From Acinetobacter sp. Ac_5812 (lineage in GTDB: Bacteria > Pseudomonadota > Gammaproteobacteria > Pseudomonadales > Moraxellaceae), in NCBI RefSeq assembly GCF_013072695.1, contig NZ_LXUK01000027.1:248001-312000 (forward strand): a stretch of DNA of 64,000 bases. Direction: 5' to 3'. Shown in pieces: positions 18,956 through 29,150 of the stretch. A program made the translations under genes and the position numbers. Numbering within the stretch: position 1 is the first letter of the stretch; each line of letters opens with the position of its first letter. The notes beneath the pieces are model-generated. The model searched no databases. It saw only the letters and a list, made by a program, of their open reading frames with translations, and was not told the origin of the DNA.

Positions 18956-19021
18956 CTAATTTCACCCTCATTTTATTTCTATGAATGCACCGCCAATAAA
19001 TACGGTCTGCTTCGCACTGAT

Positions 19022-20299
19022 TTAATAGATGTATTGCAGAATCAACTGGGCATATAAATTGGTTTTGTCATCATAATTTTGAGTGCCACCACTGTGGATA
19101 TCATGCTTTGGCTTATATAGTCCGATCAGCGGAATAACGGTGAGATTGTTATTGACTGACCAGACTGAAAACACATCCAGCTCATGCCCATCCACATTTA
19201 CCAATGACTTATTTACGGTTTGAAACTTATAAGCCAATGCACCCAGCATGAAATTTTCTTTTAAATTAATACTGTAAGAAACTTGGTGAATATCGGCATT
19301 TTTATTGAAGGGCCCTGCATAGTTTCCAGCGACTTCTCCCTGAAACCATGTGCCAAATCCAACCGTATTGCCGTAAAACATGGAGTCGTACTGATCTGAA
19401 AAATGGCTGAAACGATAACCTAGGGACGGCGTATATTTTGTAGATAAGAAGTTATAGTTCAGTCCCAGATAGCCTGCATTTTCCGTGCTGTCCTGTTTAT
19501 CCTGAACCACCCATTCAGACTTCAGTTGCAGTTCAGGTAAGGCTTGATAGTTCAAGCGTAAGGCATAATTCTTAAGATCCTGACGTCCTGAAATGTGTTC
19601 GACATCATCAATATCTAGGACATTTAAATAAGTAAAACCAATGCCTTTATCTTTGAGTTGATAGATCAGATCCGTCACAAACAGTTTTGATGAAAATTGT
19701 GCTTTGTTATTCGACTTTAAATACGCCAGTTTTAGCGTTGTATCCTGTTGCGGTTTATATTGAAGTAGACTGCTAAAATCAAAGCTGCGTCGTGCTGCCA
19801 AATAATAAGCCCCACCTCGATCCAGTGCCCCATCCGCAGGTGCTTTACCTAGATTTAATGCATCTCCCGCAATGAAAAAACCATCACCTATCATGATATT
19901 TTGTCGACCGATACTGAAATTATAGGTCGTCAATTCATCTTTATGGGTACCATCTTTAAAGCCAATCACCCATTCATTCACATCGGTTTTACGTTCTTTG
20001 CCATTACTATTCTGGCCTGCATCACCATCGCCCCATGTTGCTGAGCTAATCCCGCTTAAACTGGCATAGAGCTGATGATTTTGAAATGTTTGCTGCCCTT
20101 TGGCACCATATTTAAGATGGCCTTCTTGCCAATTGATCCGCTGGTCATCGATGTTTTCACCGTTATAACTTTTAGCACTACTAAAAGCACCAAAAGTGGC
20201 TTCAAAAATCGGTTTAATTTCAAGCTCACCTGCGTATGCAGTTGAAAAACATGAGACAAACAGCGTCCCTCTCACGACTTGAGAAAGTAAAGTTTTCAT
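19022..20299 (-). CDS. Outer-membrane porin of the amine-oxidase cluster
   Basis: A 425-residue beta-barrel protein. I chose ATG at 20299 because AAGGAA lies upstream and the product then starts with a clean signal peptide (MKTLLSQVVRG, then TLFVSCFSTAYAG); the frame is open to 20332. The body has many alternating strands and ends LYAQLILQYIY, with a terminal aromatic. It is not obviously OprD-type; similarity to alginate-export-like barrels is possible. Its position between tynA and the GMC gene suggests uptake of aromatic amines or alcohols into the periplasm, where the amine oxidase acts. Confidence 0.7.
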   Translation of the reverse strand: MKTLLSQVVRGTLFVSCFSTAYAGELEIKPIFEATFGAFSSAKSYNGENIDDQRINWQEGHLKYGAKGQQTFQNHQLYASLSGISSATWGDGDAGQNSNGKERKTDVNEWVIGFKDGTHKDELTTYNFSIGRQNIMIGDGFFIAGDALNLGKAPADGALDRGGAYYLAARRSFDFSSLLQYKPQQDTTLKLAYLKSNNKAQFSSKLFVTDLIYQLKDKGIGFTYLNVLDIDDVEHISGRQDLKNYALRLNYQALPELQLKSEWVVQDKQDSTENAGYLGLNYNFLSTKYTPSLGYRFSHFSDQYDSMFYGNTVGFGTWFQGEVAGNYAGPFNKNADIHQVSYSINLKENFMLGALAYKFQTVNKSLVNVDGHELDVFSVWSVNNNLTVIPLIGLYKPKHDIHSGGTQNYDDKTNLYAQLILQYIY

Positions 20300-20343
20300 A
20301 CAAAATTCCTTTTTTGTCAGCGATCTACTCAACGCTCAGTTTT

Positions 20344-20362
20344 GGGTAATCTTGGATTACCC
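20344..20362. other. Perfect short hairpin between tynA and the porin gene
   Basis: GGGTAATC pairs perfectly with GATTACCC around a three-base loop. There is no clear T-tract on the minus strand, so an RNA processing or stability element is more likely than a terminator. Confidence 0.45.
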
Positions 20363-20381
20363 ATGTAATTTGATCTGCGTT

Positions 20382-22691
20382 TTAGTGATGCTCGTGCTGG
20401 GCATGTTGCTGTTCATCACCCAAATTCAACGTCGGGGTGTTATCAAAGAAATTCCACGGTTTGATCAAGGTGTAGACCCATTCTGTTGGCATGATTGGCC
20501 ATTCCTCCGCACGTGCCACATGGGTGGTTCCTGTGGTCATCCAGACCACTAAGTCTTTATTTTCAATATTTTCATTGTTCTGAATAAACTGACCTAAACC
20601 TGTATCATGGGTTGAGCGATTCGAATATTTCCCTTCAGGATAACGTTCATCTGGATTGTATTGTGTCACCCAAATTTGTTTATCCATAAAGTTAAGGCGT
20701 TTGAATAGCCATTCATCCGGGGCAAAATTAGCACCCTTCGCGACTGGATGAGTGCCGCCCGCAAACGGAATCAATTGGTAAGAAACAGGATTGCCTAATT
20801 TATTTTCCTTATTGAAATTGGTCAGTAAACGAATCGTAGATGGATCAAACTTTTCAGCCGCATTTTGCTCATTGCTAATTACTTTACTGTCAATTTGCAT
20901 CGAACTGGTACGCACACCACCTCGATCATTGGCCTTCACCACAGGGTCCATATGCATAAAGCTGTTGTTTTCTCCATCTACATCCAGATCTAAGCGGAAG
21001 TTATAGATATGCTGATGCGTGGTTCCGACAATATTATGGTCAATTAAAGTGCCATATTTGGTGTCTTCCTTGGCAGTGCTGTCATGCATGGTACGGGCTT
21101 TAACCCCTTTCACCGCTTCAATTCCTGTCGCACCCGCATTAATGCCAATCACACCATTTTGGGCAAAGACCCAGTCAAACATGTAATCGTAATTACCCAC
21201 CGTACTAATCCAGCGCACCACAAGTTCACGGCGTGCTTCACTGGCATCCTGATCACCAAAAATTTCTTGGTGTTTATATTCAGGTCCTGCATAACGCTCA
21301 AAGATGGCGATGGCATTTGGAATCACTTGTGGTTGGCCTTTATAGTCAGCAATGACCGCATCCAGTAACACCGCATTTTCTGGTGCATCGGTACCCAGTT
21401 GAATGGCTGATGTGAGTGTTCCCATGCCATACTCACCAGAATCCAGATAAGATTTGAAGTACCATCCCATATCTGGGTCACCATAAGGAACCACCATGCC
21501 GCCCAGATTCCCTTCATACATGACCTTACGTTTCACCCCTTTATCTTTATAGGTCACGGTTGAAAGCTGCAGGCCGACACGTGAGTCTAGCGCCACATGG
21601 AAACACCAATTTCCCCAATGTACGGTTTGTCCTGTAATGGTAAAGTTCTTGCCTTCAGGTTCACTGATATTCAGCGGCTTAATTTTCGGTGGCTGGGTAT
21701 TCTTTGTGGCATAAGGACGGTCTACCATTGGAACAGGAATCATTGCCCCTTCTTCAATTTTAATAATTTTTTCTTTGTCTAAATCCACCACTGCGACCAG
21801 ATTTTCAATCGGATGGGCCCAATAGTTACCGTCTCCAGTATCCAGATAAGACACTACTTTTAAAACATTGAGTTGTTTATCTAAGCCATCTTTACCACCA
21901 AAATAGCCTACCGTTAATGGATTGGTAATCACCTTCTTCACATCGGTAATACCACGTTTACGTAAAGCATCCTGATATTCTTTGCTGGCCTCAATCACAC
22001 GCTGAACCGTCTCAAAGTTATCCAGTAACACCATGCCGTGGGTATCTTTCAATATATTCCATTTGCTAACTTGTTGCGTCGTCAGGTTCACTTCACCTTC
22101 AATCGCCTGATTGCCTTTCAATAAAATGAACGATGCCACCCGATCATCTTTATATTCTTTATGATTGATAAAGAAATCCCAGACCTTTGCTTTTTCAGGT
22201 TCTTTTAGTTTTAACTCGGCAAAACGCATATTTTTATAGGCATATTTTGAGCGGTTAATCGCGTCAAAAGTCTTCTTAATTTCGTCTGTATTTAAACTAT
22301 TCAGTGGGTGAAAAGTATTTTCAATTTTAAAGGTTTGATCTAAACCTGACTGAAACACCTCATTAAAAAAATCTTTTCCAATAACCGGTTTACCTTCTTT
22401 AATCAGTACAGGTACGCTCAGCTTTAATGGTTTTCCATTGACCAAAACCTGATCTGAATTGGGTTTGGCTCTGACCACAATAGAGCCTTTGGAGATGGTA
22501 TAGCTATTGGTGAAATCATCTTTGACGACTTTGGCACCCTGCTCACTCATGTTTTGATACAGTGGCACCAATTCGGCAGCCTCACCATGTGCATAAGCGG
22601 TGCTATGAACACCGCACAAACTCGCAGCGATTGATAGGTTAAACGCCAGTATTTTTTGTATCTCTTTAAATAATCTTTGTTTACGCATCAT
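20382..22691 (-). CDS. tynA: Copper-containing primary amine oxidase (TynA-like)
   Basis: A 769-residue periplasmic amine oxidase that deaminates arylethylamines to aldehydes with release of ammonia and hydrogen peroxide. The tyrosine converted to topaquinone is in STVGNYDYMFDW; copper-binding His residues are in THQHIYNFRLDLDVDG and towards the C-terminus (THVARAEEWPIM). A signal peptide (ILAFNLSIAASLCGVHSTAYA) precedes an N-terminal copper-amine-oxidase-like domain as in E. coli TynA (757 residues). I chose ATG at 22691 because AAGGA is five bases upstream; ATG at 22697 is the alternative. Direct repeats at 22852-22889 are the likely FeaR operator. Confidence 0.93.
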   Translation of the reverse strand: MMRKQRLFKEIQKILAFNLSIAASLCGVHSTAYAHGEAAELVPLYQNMSEQGAKVVKDDFTNSYTISKGSIVVRAKPNSDQVLVNGKPLKLSVPVLIKEGKPVIGKDFFNEVFQSGLDQTFKIENTFHPLNSLNTDEIKKTFDAINRSKYAYKNMRFAELKLKEPEKAKVWDFFINHKEYKDDRVASFILLKGNQAIEGEVNLTTQQVSKWNILKDTHGMVLLDNFETVQRVIEASKEYQDALRKRGITDVKKVITNPLTVGYFGGKDGLDKQLNVLKVVSYLDTGDGNYWAHPIENLVAVVDLDKEKIIKIEEGAMIPVPMVDRPYATKNTQPPKIKPLNISEPEGKNFTITGQTVHWGNWCFHVALDSRVGLQLSTVTYKDKGVKRKVMYEGNLGGMVVPYGDPDMGWYFKSYLDSGEYGMGTLTSAIQLGTDAPENAVLLDAVIADYKGQPQVIPNAIAIFERYAGPEYKHQEIFGDQDASEARRELVVRWISTVGNYDYMFDWVFAQNGVIGINAGATGIEAVKGVKARTMHDSTAKEDTKYGTLIDHNIVGTTHQHIYNFRLDLDVDGENNSFMHMDPVVKANDRGGVRTSSMQIDSKVISNEQNAAEKFDPSTIRLLTNFNKENKLGNPVSYQLIPFAGGTHPVAKGANFAPDEWLFKRLNFMDKQIWVTQYNPDERYPEGKYSNRSTHDTGLGQFIQNNENIENKDLVVWMTTGTTHVARAEEWPIMPTEWVYTLIKPWNFFDNTPTLNLGDEQQHAQHEHH

Positions 22692-22851
22692 GTTCATCCT
22701 TTTTCATCTATCCCTGAGCGATCTGTATCAGATCGATAAAATGCTCTTTGCTCTGTGTGCAGCGACTAAAATCAACCTCATATTTCAAGTCAATTGAAGC
22801 GCTCTTAGCTTTCCTTATTGGTTTAATTTCAACACAGTTGCATGGGACTAG

Positions 22852-22889
22852 CTTGTCCAAGAATGACGCGGAACTTGTCTAAAAATGAC
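22852..22889. promoter_or_regulatory. Direct repeats with 22-base period, candidate FeaR operator
   Basis: CTTGTCCAAGAATGAC and CTTGTCTAAAAATGAC are direct repeats of 16 bases with two mismatches, spaced so that one begins 22 bases after the other, two helical turns. Paired direct repeats on one face of DNA are typical operators of AraC-family activators. They lie 160-200 bases upstream of tynA, just beyond the regulator gene. Confidence 0.65.
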
Positions 22890-22901
22890 ATCGAAAAGGT
22901 T

Positions 22902-23816
22902 TTAAGCCAACGTCGTTTCTCTAAACTCTTTCGGGGAAATGCCGTAGGTTTTTTTAAAGATTTTTGAAAAATGGGCACCATCCCAAAAGCCCCATTTCAG
23001 CGCAAGCTGGGTAATCGAGCTGTGCTTGTTTTTTTTATCCAGTAAATCTGTTTTGACCTTCTCTAAGCGTTTGAGCTGTATATATTTATTAATGGATAAA
23101 TTTTCTTGTACGAATAAACGATACAGATGTCTTAACGACACCCCGATATGCGCAGCAATCAACTTGGGAGAGAGATCAGGTTTTGTCAGATTTTCAATAA
23201 TATAGCGTTCGGCTTTCTCCAAAAGATTATCCTGATGGCTGATATTTTTATAATTAATGGTCGGTTTGATTAAGGCAATCAACGCATCTTCAAAGGCATT
23301 ACCGTCTTCCGATGCATACCAGAGCTTGATATTTTCGGGCGACATATTTTTTAGAATATTCTTAAGCAGAAAACCACTCATGTTTTGGGTGATCAACTTA
23401 CCAAAATATTCAGAACTAATATTCTCTTTCAGCAATTTTTCCCGCGACAGATGCACTGAAATTTGACTGACTAAACCTTGTGGAAACATTGAAATGGTTT
23501 CAACGGGATCTACCAAAACGATATCACCTTCATTCAAGCTTAAAGTTTCATTTTTATATTGCAGCAGCATCTTGCCTGAATTCTGCAAAATTAAAAAACA
23601 GAAACGATTATTGACCCGATCGATTTCATCGGCCTTTCGGACAATTTTATTGGCATTATTTTTAATAAAGGCAATCTCGGTATCACCCAGTAAAAAACAT
23701 TGCACTTCGCCAATAAATAAATTCCGTGTGCCATCAAAATCTGTTTCAAAATTGCCGCACACATTCTTGATATGATGCGTCCACGTTAACAGTGCATCAC
23801 TCACATATTGGTTCAT
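22902..23816 (-). CDS. feaR: AraC-family regulator, FeaR-like
   Basis: A 304-residue regulator with an N-terminal AraC-binding-like sensor domain and a C-terminal double helix-turn-helix (PKLIAAHIGVSLRHLYRLF and the terminal TQLALKWGFWDGAHFSKIFK, then KTYGISPKEFR). Length and gene context match FeaR, which activates tynA and feaB in response to aromatic amine breakdown products. It lies immediately upstream of tynA on the same strand, and a 22-base-period direct repeat lies between them. GGGGAG lies upstream of the ATG. Confidence 0.8.
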   Translation of the reverse strand: MNQYVSDALLTWTHHIKNVCGNFETDFDGTRNLFIGEVQCFLLGDTEIAFIKNNANKIVRKADEIDRVNNRFCFLILQNSGKMLLQYKNETLSLNEGDIVLVDPVETISMFPQGLVSQISVHLSREKLLKENISSEYFGKLITQNMSGFLLKNILKNMSPENIKLWYASEDGNAFEDALIALIKPTINYKNISHQDNLLEKAERYIIENLTKPDLSPKLIAAHIGVSLRHLYRLFVQENLSINKYIQLKRLEKVKTDLLDKKNKHSSITQLALKWGFWDGAHFSKIFKKTYGISPKEFRETTLA

Positions 23817-23974
23817 CCCTTCGCTCCCCTGTGCTGCACAATTGCTAAAGGTTGTTCTTTAGCACTGGTGCTCTGTTTTGGCTTGTTTGCAATCATGTTT
23901 GGTCAATAAACAAATTGCGTGCCAAAAATTCCTCATCCTTGGAATTCTTTTTTGATTAGAGTCAGCTCGATCAA

Positions 23975-24005
23975 AAGCTGATAAATCAATTCAATTTATC
24001 AGCTT
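23975..24005 (-). terminator. Terminator of the iac operon
   Basis: AAGCTGATAAAT pairs perfectly with ATTTATCAGCTT around seven bases. On the minus strand, TTTTG follows the stem. It lies just after the iacG stop and separates the iac operon from feaR. Confidence 0.75.
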
Positions 24006-24013
24006 CACCCAGC

Positions 24014-24988
<975 letters not shown>

Positions 24989-25039
24989 TTATCCTGTTTC
25001 TAGCCGATATTGGATAGCGATTTATCCTGATTAAATCGC

Positions 25040-25993
25040 TTAAATATCCAGTACCAATCGTGCTGATTTAGAACGTGAACAGCACACCAATATCTGCTCA
25101 TTACTGGCCTTTTCTTCATCGGTAAAATACACGTCGAGATGATCAGGTTCGCCTTCGATCACATCGCACATACAGGTCCCGCAAACGCCTTGTTCGCACG
25201 ACATTTCAATCTCAATACCTTCACGCGCCAAGGCCTGCAAAATAGTTTCTTCTGCATTGACCATAATGATCTTGCCGCTTTGCTGTGCCACCACTTCAAA
25301 TGCATCACCACCTGTTTCAACTTCAACCTGAAAATATTCCTTATGAATCTGCTGTTCAGGAAAGTTTTGTGTCAGGGCTAAATTGATGACCCAATCCATA
25401 AATCCATTCGGGCCACAGGTATAGATATGACTATCTTGATCAATGTCTTGAATGGCGGATTGGAAAAACTCTCGGTGACTCGCCCCTTCCGATTTAAAAT
25501 GAAAAGTGGTGAAAGGCGCCAAGATGCCATGTTTAATTTCATCGACAAAAGCACAACGTTCAGGGCTTGCACCACAGTAATGCAGTTCAAAAGAAGTGCC
25601 TTCCTGTGCCAACTGATAGGCCATCGTAATCAGTGGGGTAATCCCGATCCCCCCACCCACCAGTACCGCATGTTTAGATTTCACTAAAGGAAACAGGTTC
25701 TTCGGTGCACTGACCTGAATCTGCATGCCATCTTTTAAATCATCAAAGGCCGAGACTGAACCACCACGTGATTCGGGATCGCGTAAAATCCCAAGTCGGA
25801 ACTTACCGACATCATTCGGGTTTTGGCATAATGAGTACTGACGCACCATGCCATTCGGCAAGTGCACATCAATATGCGCACCGGCTTCAATTTTGGGTAA
25901 TACGGTCGAATTTGCAGATTCAAACTCCATGACTGCAACATTCCCACCTTCGACATGACGGTTTTTTACCACCACGTTATACAGTATCGTCAT
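25040..25993 (-). CDS. iacF: Iac dioxygenase reductase component
   Basis: A 317-residue iron-sulfur flavoprotein reductase. The ferredoxin-NADP reductase core shows RQYSLCQNP (flavin), GGGIGITPLI and YTCGPNGFMDW (nicotinamide). A plant-type 2Fe-2S domain is at the C-terminus, with ligands in SCEQGVCGTCMC and ILVCCSRS. Electrons would pass to the Rieske oxygenase IacC/IacD. I start it at 25993 because CAGGGAGAG lies upstream; the frame is open to 26047 and would overlap iacE. Confidence 0.9.
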   Translation of the reverse strand: MTILYNVVVKNRHVEGGNVAVMEFESANSTVLPKIEAGAHIDVHLPNGMVRQYSLCQNPNDVGKFRLGILRDPESRGGSVSAFDDLKDGMQIQVSAPKNLFPLVKSKHAVLVGGGIGITPLITMAYQLAQEGTSFELHYCGASPERCAFVDEIKHGILAPFTTFHFKSEGASHREFFQSAIQDIDQDSHIYTCGPNGFMDWVINLALTQNFPEQQIHKEYFQVEVETGGDAFEVVAQQSGKIIMVNAEETILQALAREGIEIEMSCEQGVCGTCMCDVIEGEPDHLDVYFTDEEKASNEQILVCCSRSKSARLVLDI

Positions 25994-26027
25994 GATTTCT
26001 CTCCCTGATATGCATCTCGCCTGAGGC

Positions 26028-26765
26028 TTAACGCATAAATAATCCACCGTTAATATCCCATGTCGCCCCTGTTACGAAAGCAGCACTTGGACTGGCCAAT
26101 AGCGCACAGGTTTCAGCAATAAATTCCATGCTGCCTAAGGCTTTGACGGGGATATTTTGAATAAACTGCGCCATTTTTTCGTCAGACACCACGCTATGTA
26201 CAATCGGTGATTCCATTGGCCCAGGCGCAATCGCATTCACCGTCACCCCTTTGGCTGCAAATTCTTTGGCAAAGATTTTAGTCAGGGTAATAATTGCACC
26301 TTTAGTAGAGGCATAATGCGCACCCGTTGCAGTACCGCCATTTTGTCCCGCTAAAGATGCCATATTGACGATACGGCCATAACCTTGATCGGCCATATAT
26401 TTACCAATGATCTGGCAAGACTGGAACGTACCACGCTGATTCACTTGCGTGATCATGTCAAAATCCGCGGCGCTAATCTCTAAGACAGGCGTTGCTTTGG
26501 TCATGGTGGCATTGTTTATTAACACATCCAGTTTTGAGAATGTCTGCTGAATCCACTGCACAGCGGCATGAAAATCAGCCTCAACCGAGATATCCAGTTT
26601 CAGTGGAAATAGATTGTCTGCATATGCACTGCTTGCTTTGGCTTGCTCTGCTTTCTCTAAAGTACTGGCAGACAAGATCACCTGATGCCCTTGTGCTGCA
26701 AAATATTCGGCAATGACATTCCCTAAACCTGAAGCGGCACCTGTGACTAAAACAACCTGTTTCAT
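26028..26765 (-). CDS. iacE: Short-chain dehydrogenase of the IAA pathway
   Basis: A 245-residue SDR-family enzyme with the cofactor motif TGAASGLG at residues 7-14, NNATMTKA after the fourth strand, catalytic Ser in VNMASLAGQ and YxxxK in HYASTKGA. The C-terminal TGATWDINGG is also standard. In IAA degradation IacE acts with IacA in the early steps around 2-hydroxy-IAA and dioxindole-3-acetic acid; that role comes from the family, not this sequence. CTAGGAGC precedes the ATG. It lies 9 bases after iacD. Confidence 0.88.
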   Translation of the reverse strand: MKQVVLVTGAASGLGNVIAEYFAAQGHQVILSASTLEKAEQAKASSAYADNLFPLKLDISVEADFHAAVQWIQQTFSKLDVLINNATMTKATPVLEISAADFDMITQVNQRGTFQSCQIIGKYMADQGYGRIVNMASLAGQNGGTATGAHYASTKGAIITLTKIFAKEFAAKGVTVNAIAPGPMESPIVHSVVSDEKMAQFIQNIPVKALGSMEFIAETCALLASPSAAFVTGATWDINGGLFMR

Positions 26766-26774
26766 TTTTTGCTC

Positions 26775-27260
26775 CTAGAGAATGTAGCTGATACCCGCCA
26801 AGGTATCGGTTGAGTTAACTAAATTGATAATTTTACGATTGATCTTAAAACCTTGTTGCGCATCACGAACCAAATGGAAAGTCACATCAGCAGTATAATG
26901 TTTGAGGTTTTCTTTACGGAATTCACGCAGGTTTTGTGCACATCGTAAAATGATTTCACCATCTTGATCTTTAACGATACGGATACGTGAAACACTGCGT
27001 ACCGTATTGGCTTTAGGTGCAGTTGAAATCGCCTCACCATTGTCCAAACGCTGTACCCGTAACTTACGCATATGATGATCGTCATAAGCATAATTCAAAT
27101 TATTTTCATAATCCGTCAGTTTTGGATCAATCGGGATGATATACACCCCTTTCTCATTCCACAGATCTAGCCAAGTATCATGCTCAGAATGATCCAGCAT
27201 ATCGGCTTCAGCCCAGATAAAAGCGGTCACTTCATTCAGTAAATTTAAATCGATTTTCAT
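26775..27260 (-). CDS. iacD: Rieske dioxygenase small subunit
   Basis: A 161-residue beta subunit of a ring-hydroxylating dioxygenase, with the usual cone-shaped NTF2-like fold. FIWAEADMLDHSEHDTWLDLW and VSRIRIVKDQDGEIILRCAQ are family features. It assembles with IacC and contributes to structure rather than chemistry. AAGGAGAG precedes the ATG, ten bases downstream of iacC. Confidence 0.9.
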   Translation of the reverse strand: MKIDLNLLNEVTAFIWAEADMLDHSEHDTWLDLWNEKGVYIIPIDPKLTDYENNLNYAYDDHHMRKLRVQRLDNGEAISTAPKANTVRSVSRIRIVKDQDGEIILRCAQNLREFRKENLKHYTADVTFHLVRDAQQGFKINRKIINLVNSTDTLAGISYIL

Positions 27261-27270
27261 GGCGCTCTCC

Positions 27271-28551
27271 TTAAGCCGTCATCATCTTTTTCCACTGCTG
27301 ATAGGCAGCGCGCATCCCTGTTTCAGCACTGACATCGCTTTTTAAGCCATCTTCAGTTTTAACTTCACCAGGCAGGCCACGATTGAGCATGATCCACAGG
27401 TCATTGCCCGCATTGGCACCGTGTTGCACACGCTCCCATGCTTCCGAATCATCTGGGGTACCAAAACCAAATGGGCCTTGGAAATGTTCATGCAGGCGTA
27501 AGCGATATTGGTTGGCAATTTGTGGACCGCCATCCATGGTAATGACGGAATGGTGAATCTCTGTTTCGTTGACGGAAATCGGCTGCATCACGCGGAAGAA
27601 TGCCATTGAACAGGCTATGTTCGGGAACAAGTTCAAGTTGAAACCAGAACCACCCACCGCACGGACTATACGGCGCACTTCCAGTTCTTCATGTCCTTCA
27701 TCACGTAAAGCTTGCGCCAAGTCTTCAAAACGTTCCTGAATCGGACGCTCCATTAATTCTTCATCCAGATCAACCAGTTCAGGAATCATCACCATGACAC
27801 TGTGACCATTGCCGAGGTCTTCGACATAACCTGGCTGATTTTCAAAGTTAAACAATTCTTCGGTTTTTTCATCGACTGAACTTAAGAATGACTTGTGTAC
27901 CAATGGGAAGTGGTAAGCATCGGTGGTATTTTCCAATTGGATTTTCCAGTTACCCGGAAAACGGAAACGATGTTCACCCAACACCTTGATTGGATAACCA
28001 GCCCCTTGTTTCATAAACAAGTCGATCCATTTTTTCGCAGCACCCAAGAAATCATCTAAAGGTTCAATATCTTGTTTAAAGGTGGCGAAAATCATGCCGT
28101 TGTATTCTTCCACCCGTAGGCTAATCAATGGAAACTCTGATTTATCCAGACATTCGCCATAGCTTTCAGGTGATGGCACACCACGTAATGAACCATCCAG
28201 TGCATAGCTCCAACCATGGTATGGACAGACAAAACTGTTGGTTTTACCTTTTTTATGTTCACACACTGTTGCCGCACGATGGCGACAACGATTCAGCAAG
28301 ACATGCACTTTCTTCTTACGATCACGTACCACCACCACAGGTTGTTTACCAATATTGATGGTTTTATAGCTGCCTGCATCTGGGATTTCACTGGCATGCG
28401 CCACCCACACCCATGTGCTGTAATAAATCTTTTCCATCTCATCTTCAAAGATTTTTTCATCTTTATACAGTGAGGTATGGGCACGATCACTTTGCACTAA
28501 GCTACTGTAATCCATCTCAATATTCTGCATTGGAATAATACTGCTATTCAT
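27271..28551 (-). CDS. iacC: Rieske dioxygenase large subunit forming catechol
   Basis: A 426-residue alpha subunit. The Rieske 2Fe-2S ligands are in NRCRHRAATVCEH and FVCPYHGWSY (C-x-H and C-x2-H). The mononuclear iron site is in NTTDAYHFPLVHKSF. With IacD and IacF it is expected to convert the opened IAA intermediate to catechol, the substrate of catA in this window. I start it at 28551, where AAGGA lies ten bases upstream; ATG at 28578 has no ribosome-binding site. It is preceded by iacI within the operon. Confidence 0.92.
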   Translation of the reverse strand: MNSSIIPMQNIEMDYSSLVQSDRAHTSLYKDEKIFEDEMEKIYYSTWVWVAHASEIPDAGSYKTINIGKQPVVVVRDRKKKVHVLLNRCRHRAATVCEHKKGKTNSFVCPYHGWSYALDGSLRGVPSPESYGECLDKSEFPLISLRVEEYNGMIFATFKQDIEPLDDFLGAAKKWIDLFMKQGAGYPIKVLGEHRFRFPGNWKIQLENTTDAYHFPLVHKSFLSSVDEKTEELFNFENQPGYVEDLGNGHSVMVMIPELVDLDEELMERPIQERFEDLAQALRDEGHEELEVRRIVRAVGGSGFNLNLFPNIACSMAFFRVMQPISVNETEIHHSVITMDGGPQIANQYRLRLHEHFQGPFGFGTPDDSEAWERVQHGANAGNDLWIMLNRGLPGEVKTEDGLKSDVSAETGMRAAYQQWKKMMTA

Positions 28552-28581
28552 ATCCACGATCCTTTTCGGTCTATCCATTGG

Positions 28582-29118
28582 TTATTGCTGAGACGGCACT
28601 GGCAATACGGCTGTGCTGTCCCAGTGAGATACGGGGCGACTAAAAATATTTTCAGTCTGAAAATGTTTGATCTTCCAACGTCCATCCTGTTGCTGTTTAA
28701 ACTGCACCGTGAGTTTGGCGGCATTTAAATGGCTACGACCATCACGGAAAGTTGAGGTCTGCAACATCATCCAACTGGCATTGGCTTGATCGGCTTCGAT
28801 ATACAATTGTTCGGAACTGACAAAATGCGCATTCATGACAAAATGTGATTGCTGTTGGGTATAACTTTTGAACATGTCATAAATGGCTTGCCAAGACGCA
28901 TAACGGCCAAAAGACTGGGCATATTTCTCGCCAATACCTTCCCAAATGCTGTTCGGATCAAATAAATCCATCAATTCATTCAGGTCGGTATCGGCATTCA
29001 AGGCATCACAAATTTCCATATAACGGTTAATGCAGTTACGGATCGCATTTTGGGCTTCAAGCCGTTGCAGGCGTTGTAACAAAACCGTTAAATCCATTGG
29101 CGCATTCATGTCATTCAT
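28582..29118 (-). CDS. iacI: SnoaL/NTF2-like accessory protein of IAA pathway
   Basis: A 178-residue protein with a SnoaL-like fold: a helical N-terminus (LLQRLQRLEAQNAIRNCINRYMEICDALNADT) and a curved sheet ending RWKIKHFQTENIFSRP. I assign it to iacI because described IacI proteins are SnoaL-like and lie next to iacC in Acinetobacter. Its catalytic function is not established to my knowledge. A separate small iacB gene, present in described iac clusters, is not visible in this operon; if my family recall is wrong this gene could be the one called iacB. Confidence 0.75.
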   Translation of the reverse strand: MNDMNAPMDLTVLLQRLQRLEAQNAIRNCINRYMEICDALNADTDLNELMDLFDPNSIWEGIGEKYAQSFGRYASWQAIYDMFKSYTQQQSHFVMNAHFVSSEQLYIEADQANASWMMLQTSTFRDGRSHLNAAKLTVQFKQQQDGRWKIKHFQTENIFSRPVSHWDSTAVLPVPSQQ

Positions 29119-29150
29119 CCTTGTTGCTATGCGGTTTAATAAAATTAGAT

